DNA of 9,772 nt, taken from NCBI GenBank assembly GCA_903903715.1, contig CAIUZX010000385.1, positions 1-9,772 on the forward strand. Reading direction: 5' to 3'. This document shows positions 6,288 to 9,772 of this stretch, piece after piece. Positions within the stretch are counted from its first letter, which is position 1; every line of letters starts with the position of its first letter. The notes under the pieces are model-generated. The model was not told where the DNA came from and made no database searches. It saw nothing but the letters and a program-made list of their open reading frames with translations. The stretch comes from an uncultured Caulobacterales bacterium. Lineage in GTDB: Bacteria; Pseudomonadota; Alphaproteobacteria; Caulobacterales; Caulobacteraceae. A program made the position numbers and the translations under genes.

Positions 6288-6328
6288 TGATCAGTCGTGA
6301 GTGATCAAGATCTGCTTCTGATCAGTCG
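6286..6328. repeat. Twelve-base direct repeat in the 203-base spacer before the GDP-mannose epimerase gene
   Basis: TCTGATCAGTCG occurs at 6286-6297 and again at 6317-6328, start to start 31 bases, about three helical turns. A related GTGATCA lies between them at 6301-6307. Each copy has the palindromic core CTGATCAG. The spacing and position about 100-145 bases before the next start codon suit a paired operator. A small stem ATCCC/GGGAT (6395-6409) lies nearer the gene. No other gene is seen in 6229-6431. Confidence 0.45.
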
Positions 6329-6431
6329 AATCTGAAGATGAGGGCCAGTTTCTGGAACGAAACTTGAGATGAAGCCCTCGAATGGAACCGTTGCATCCCG
6401 AATTGGGATCGAAATTGGTGGAGCACAATCC

Positions 6432-7418
6432 ATGCGTACAGCGCTTGTTTGCGGGGCCGGCGGCTTTATCGGCGGCCATCTGGTGAAGCGCCTGAAGGCT
6501 GAAGGCTTCTGGGTGCGCGGCGTCGACCTGAAATTCAATGAGTTCGCGGAGACCGCGGCGGATGACTTCTGCATCGGCGACCTTCGGGATCCCCTGTTCG
6601 TCCGCGAGATGTTCGATCGCCGCTTTGACGAGGTCTATCAGCTGGCCGCCGACATGGGCGGCGCGGGCTACATCTTCACCGGCGCGAACGACGCCGCGAT
6701 CATGCACAATTCGGCGACGATCAATCTGAACGTGCTGGAAGCCGCGCGCTGCCGCAACGCCAGCCGAATCTTCTATTCTTCTTCCGCTTGCATCTATCCG
6801 GCCTACAATCAGGAAGACCCGGACAATCCGAACTGCGCCGAGGAAAGCGCCTATCCCGCCGCGCCGGATAGCGAATACGGCTGGGAGAAGCTGTTCTCCG
6901 AGCGGCTCTACCTCGCCTACGCCCGCAACCACGGGATGACCTGCCGCGTCGCCCGCTATCACAACATCTTCGGACCGGAAGGCACCTGGACCGGGGGCAA
7001 GGAAAAGGCCCCCGCCGCCATGTGCCGCAAGGTCGCCGCGGCGCCGGACAATGGCGAGATCGAGATCTGGGGCGACGGCGAACAGACCCGCTCCTTCCTC
7101 TATGTCGACGAGTGTGTCGAAGGCACCCTGCGCCTGATGCGCTCGGACTTCTGCGGTCCTGTGAATATCGGCTCGGAGGAGATGGTGACCATCAACGCCC
7201 TCGCCACGATGGTCGCGGACATCGCCGGCAAGCGCATCCGCCGACGCCATATTCCGGGCCCGCTGGGGGTCCGCGGCCGCAACTCCGACAACCGCCTGAT
7301 CCGCGCAAAGATCGACTGGGCGCCGGAGCGGCCCCTGCGCATGGGGCTGGAGCGGACCTACGCCTGGATCGAGCGTCAGCTCCACCGCAATGACCAGCCC
7401 CAGCGTCTTGCGAGCTGA
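6432..7418 (+). CDS. GDP-mannose 3,5-epimerase, extended SDR family
   Basis: A 328-aa cytosolic enzyme predicted to turn GDP-D-mannose into GDP-L-galactose (with GDP-L-gulose as a side product). The N-terminal GAGGFIG (Gly8, Gly11, Gly14) binds NAD+, with Asp32 at the end of strand 2. LAADMGGAG, SSSACIYP with Cys120, EYGWEK with Tyr149 and Lys153, RYHNIFGPEGTW, KEKAPAA with Lys192, QTRSFLYVDECVEG and HIPGPLGVRGRNSDN closely match the plant enzyme. From memory of the Arabidopsis protein, its catalytic Cys145, Tyr174, Lys178 and Lys217 all sit 25 residues later. The frame is open from 6369, but GTGGAG eight bases before the ATG at 6432 and the family N-terminus favour the later start. The gene ends the unit that begins with UDP-xylose synthase; the 203-base spacer may carry its own promoter. 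Confidence 0.92.
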   Translation: MRTALVCGAGGFIGGHLVKRLKAEGFWVRGVDLKFNEFAETAADDFCIGDLRDPLFVREMFDRRFDEVYQLAADMGGAGYIFTGANDAAIMHNSATINLNVLEAARCRNASRIFYSSSACIYPAYNQEDPDNPNCAEESAYPAAPDSEYGWEKLFSERLYLAYARNHGMTCRVARYHNIFGPEGTWTGGKEKAPAAMCRKVAAAPDNGEIEIWGDGEQTRSFLYVDECVEGTLRLMRSDFCGPVNIGSEEMVTINALATMVADIAGKRIRRRHIPGPLGVRGRNSDNRLIRAKIDWAPERPLRMGLERTYAWIERQLHRNDQPQRLAS

Positions 7419-7462
7419 GTCTGGCGAGCTGATATCTTTTTTACTGTCTGGTGTGGTGTGTT

Positions 7463-7496
7463 GACGGTCCGGCCTCCCGCTGGGCCGTCCTTTTTT
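7463..7496 (+). terminator. Intrinsic terminator after the GDP-mannose 3,5-epimerase gene
   Basis: GACGGTCC (7463-7470) pairs with GGGCCGTC (7482-7489), with one T-G wobble, and is followed by C and six T residues. It ends rightward transcription. The T-tract touches the TAA stop of the convergent membrane-protein gene, so the two units are packed tail to tail. An earlier T-run at 7437-7442 has no clear stem. Confidence 0.85.
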
Positions 7497-8214
7497 ATGG
7501 GCGCTCCGCCACAGCCCGCCACCTGGTCTCGTTCACGCCGACGATCAGCATCCACAGCGCCAGCGCGCCTTCGCCGAGGAGGCAGGGGGCGAGGATGGCG
7601 GGTGACGACAGGCTGGGTGCCATGAAGTAGACGAAGCTGTTGGCCAGGTAACATAAGCCTGCGATGCCGTAGAGCACGCCGATCAGCCGCGGTAGGAAGC
7701 GCGAGCGGAAGATGACCACGCCATAGATGACAAGGGCGACGCCGAAGAAGGTGAGGGCGATGTTGAAGCCGACGTCGTGCCACTTCAGCGCCACCCGCGC
7801 CAGCGCCGCAAGCTCCGCCTTCGGCAGCGCCGCCACATCGGGCGAACCGCTCAATAGCGTCAGAGGCGCAAACTGGGTCCAGGCGTTGACCGCGTTGATC
7901 GTGTTCTGCGTCAGGTCGAACAGCACGGCCAGCAGCACCCAGAACCGGCCTGCCGGGGCGAGGATCCGATACGTGATCAGCGTCAGCGGAATGGCGATCA
8001 TGTTGGTCAGCATCTCGGCGCAAAAGCCCAGCCGATAGAGGCTCTCATTCGCCATGATCGCCTTGGCCGTCGCCGCCGGATCGCCGCCCACGATCAGCCC
8101 CTGCCGCACCGCCACCTCCGCAAACCCGCCCAGCAGGATCACGAGGATATAGAGCGCTCCGGCGACACGGGCTTCACCGCGCGGCGACCGGACAGGCGGG
8201 AGGAGAGTCTGCAC
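7495..8214 (-). CDS. DUF4386-type six-helix membrane protein
   Basis: A 239-aa integral inner-membrane protein of unknown function. Six hydrophobic segments lie near residues 17-36, 60-85, 90-112, 146-169, 174-198 and 206-227. The opening EARVAGALYILVILLGGFAE, the LIVGGDPAATAKAI loop, RLGF, and the LLSGSPD loop between helices 3 and 4 match the DUF4386 family pattern as I know it. The start is a GTG at 8214 with no Shine-Dalgarno sequence; no other start codon nearby keeps the family N-terminus, so the message may be poorly initiated or leaderless. It lies 59 bases after the next membrane-protein gene on the same strand and may be co-transcribed with it. The function cannot be read from the sequence. 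Confidence 0.75.
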   Translation of the reverse strand: MQTLLPPVRSPRGEARVAGALYILVILLGGFAEVAVRQGLIVGGDPAATAKAIMANESLYRLGFCAEMLTNMIAIPLTLITYRILAPAGRFWVLLAVLFDLTQNTINAVNAWTQFAPLTLLSGSPDVAALPKAELAALARVALKWHDVGFNIALTFFGVALVIYGVVIFRSRFLPRLIGVLYGIAGLCYLANSFVYFMAPSLSSPAILAPCLLGEGALALWMLIVGVNETRWRAVAERP

Positions 8215-8273
8215 GGGTGAAGGTTAACACGGGTGGACGGGGCGGGGTAGCGGGAGGTAGGTGTGCGCAACCC

Positions 8274-9371
8274 TCAAGCCTGCTGATGAAACGATGTCGC
8301 CCGTCTTCGGCGCAACGCTTTCAGGAGCTCCGGCGCTGCAATCAACGCCAATAACCCGACGGGCAGCATGAACATCACGCTCAACACCTTGATCATGTAC
8401 CAGGTCGTCTCTGTTGGATCTGATCGAAACACGACATTATTGAAATTGGTTTGAGACACCTCAGGACGCCTCGCGTCATACACAACAGGGATGAGGCTGC
8501 CGGCTGTGAGGCGGTCGCGCTCCGTCCGGCTGATATAGCTATCGCCCGTGTACTGACGATAGGCGCCGTCAGTCCCGGCCGCTGCAAACGTGTATTCGAC
8601 ATGGGTGGAGCAGGATCTTCTGCCGCAGGAGGCGATATAGGTCCGCAAGGGGACAGCCATGACACTTCGACCGTGCCGTTGAAGCTCTAGGGTCGTCTGG
8701 CCCTGCATGACGATATAGATCACAAACCCGCAGAACATGGCGAAGACCAGCCCGCACGCCAGCATCAATCGGACCGGTCGGCTCACGGTGGTCGGCGCAA
8801 GACCGGTCACGTTGGACGGTTTCGATGCGTTGGCGGAGAAGCGAGAGATCCCCTCCGCCAAAACGTCGTGCAGCTGAGACGGCGTCAGGCCGATCTGCCC
8901 GGAGATGGCGTAATCCGACAGCTGCTGGTTCAAGGGATAATTGAGCATTAGCCGAACGCCGGACGTCGTTTCGACGGCGCGATCAATGTCACGCCAGGCG
9001 ATAAAGCCGATCTTCTTGCGGACGTTCACAAAGACCCCGTCCGCGTCCATGGTCAGCACCGTCGGGAAATGACCCAGGGCGTAGATCAGGATCGCCACCA
9101 GTATCTCGGCTGGAATAAGGACGGTTTGCACACTGTGGAACATTACGCCCGCAATGGCCCCGGGCTGCGCCACCAGCAGGGGTGCGAGCTGGGCGCAGAT
9201 TAAGAGCGCCAGGGCTACGAGCGTCGGTCGCAGGCCGACGCCCATCGTCTTCGTGAGCGTGAGCGGAAAAATGTCGTCTTCGGCCAATGATCGGGGTTCG
9301 TCACTCCGGCCCTGATCCGGCGGGAACGACGAAATCGCGCGTCTGTGACCGAACACAGGGTGCTGTTCCAT
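8274..9371 (-). CDS. Four-helix membrane protein with PH-like and DUF3592-like regions
   Basis: A 365-aa protein I do not recognise as a characterised gene. Hydrophobic segments lie near residues 48-69, 77-99, 200-222 and 325-347. Between helices 2 and 3, LTMDADGVFVNVRKKIGFIAWRDID has the strand pattern of bacterial PH-like membrane proteins (an STM3941-type fold is a guess). Between helices 3 and 4, VEYTF...YRQYTGDSYIS and LTAGSLIPVVYDARRPEVSQ follow the DUF3592 pattern. That loop also has two Cys, 249 and 254 (SCGRRSC), which could form a disulfide if the loop is periplasmic. The first 40 residues are polar and may be cytoplasmic, or partly the result of a later true start such as Met43. 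Upstream of the ATG at 9371 the ribosome site is weak (GGACG). Confidence 0.65.
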   Translation of the reverse strand: MEQHPVFGHRRAISSFPPDQGRSDEPRSLAEDDIFPLTLTKTMGVGLRPTLVALALLICAQLAPLLVAQPGAIAGVMFHSVQTVLIPAEILVAILIYALGHFPTVLTMDADGVFVNVRKKIGFIAWRDIDRAVETTSGVRLMLNYPLNQQLSDYAISGQIGLTPSQLHDVLAEGISRFSANASKPSNVTGLAPTTVSRPVRLMLACGLVFAMFCGFVIYIVMQGQTTLELQRHGRSVMAVPLRTYIASCGRRSCSTHVEYTFAAAGTDGAYRQYTGDSYISRTERDRLTAGSLIPVVYDARRPEVSQTNFNNVVFRSDPTETTWYMIKVLSVMFMLPVGLLALIAAPELLKALRRRRATSFHQQA

Positions 9372-9772
9372 GGCGACGTCCGTTCACGCTGAATAATCCG
9401 AAACGCAGCCATGCAGCCTAAGTGTAAATTTCCAATATTGAATTACAATTCAGCACCGTTATTCTGGAGGGAATATTGCGAAAATTGAATTTTTATTAAG
9501 CTCAACAATATCTGAACGCTCAAAGTTCAGCCGGGCAGAGGGTGCATCCGCCACCCTTCACGATGGGTTTTTGACAAGCCCCCCCGAAACGCAAGCGACG
9601 TCGGCGTTGCGGCTCGAGGCTCACGCAAGCGCTGACGTCGTCAAGGCAAAGCGCCCGCCACCGCCCGGCAATATATCAAATCGAAAGGATACTCAGCCTA
9701 AGGTGCGCGCCGGTTCAAGCCTTGAGAATGGCGGACGCGGTCCATGCGGTCAGGTGTAAAGAAGAACTACTC
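9372..9772. other. Right-edge intergenic region, AT-rich, no supportable gene
   Basis: About 400 bases without a convincing gene. The part from 9415 to 9530 is strongly AT-rich and presumably holds the promoter of the leftward membrane-protein gene. It includes the palindrome TGAATT-AC-AATTCA (9439-9452), a second ATTGAATT copy at 9484-9491, and a short stem AGGGTG/CACCCT (9539-9557) with no adjacent T-tract. The rest is GC-rich with nothing recognised. A 62-codon open frame at 9571-9759 lacks a ribosome site and looks like chance. Confidence 0.55.

Noticed and set aside
6369..6431. Upstream ATG for the GDP-mannose epimerase
   Set aside because: Adds 21 residues before the Rossmann strand without family support; the ATG at 6432 has GTGGAG at good distance.
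6291..7385. 364-codon minus-strand open frame across the epimerase gene
   Set aside because: Antisense shadow; the plus-strand frame has complete epimerase motifs.
4708..9456. Shared nine-mer ATTCAGCAC in both AT-rich regions (4708-4716 and 9448-9456)
   Set aside because: Many repeated nine-mers are expected by chance in a window of this size; flanking bases do not agree.
9711..9722. GGTTCAAGCC resembling a tRNA T-loop
   Set aside because: The flanking bases do not form a T-stem, and no acceptor, D or anticodon arm is present.
9571..9759. 62-codon plus-strand open frame near the right edge
   Set aside because: No ribosome site, Pro/Ala/Arg-rich low-information sequence, no recognisable domain.

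Overview
The window looks like chromosomal DNA from a stalked or holdfast-forming alphaproteobacterium, most likely a member of the Caulobacterales. The evidence is high-GC coding sequence with AT-rich intergenic patches, a TonB-dependent receptor of the kind abundant in that group, and an operon whose second and third genes match the holdfast-anchoring proteins HfaA and HfaB. The genus cannot be fixed from sequence reading alone.

Layout. (1) 1-972: C-terminal part of a TonB-dependent receptor, closed by a strong hairpin terminator. (2) 1099-1932: exported CHAP/NlpC-P60-like peptidoglycan hydrolase, convergent with zero spacing on the next operon. (3) 4624 down to 1933, minus strand: a three-gene surface-anchoring operon. 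It runs from a 424-aa repeat adhesin, across an intercistronic hairpin, to an HfaA-like curli-type subunit and an overlapping HfaB/CsgG-like outer-membrane secretion lipoprotein. (4) 4625-5190: AT-rich divergent regulatory region with a CtrA-like array of half-sites facing the adhesin operon. (5) 5191-7418, plus strand: two nucleotide-sugar enzymes of the extended SDR family, UDP-glucuronate decarboxylase (UDP-xylose synthase) and GDP-mannose 3,5-epimerase, closed by a hairpin plus T-tract terminator. (6) 8214-7495 and 9371-8274, minus strand: a DUF4386-type six-helix membrane protein and a four-helix membrane protein with a PH-like and a DUF3592-like region. (7) 9372-9772: no supportable gene; AT-rich upstream region.

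How the parts could work together. The adhesin/HfaA/HfaB operon reads as a curli-like apparatus. HfaB would form the outer-membrane channel, while HfaA and the repeat adhesin, which share the same short AAIGN and QTN-type motifs, would be exported and assembled outside. The neighbouring sugar enzymes supply UDP-xylose and GDP-L-galactose (or L-gulose), precursors for an extracellular polysaccharide. Xylose has, to my recollection, been reported in Caulobacter holdfast polysaccharide, so a functional link between the anchor proteins and the glycan enzymes is reasonable but is inference.

The most interesting material is the anchor operon. The adhesin comes first rather than last, its eight-repeat body shares motifs with HfaA, and it holds only two cysteines, both in repeat 2. 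A hairpin may set subunit ratios, and the HfaB pore loop lacks the aromatic/Asn constriction of Escherichia coli CsgG.
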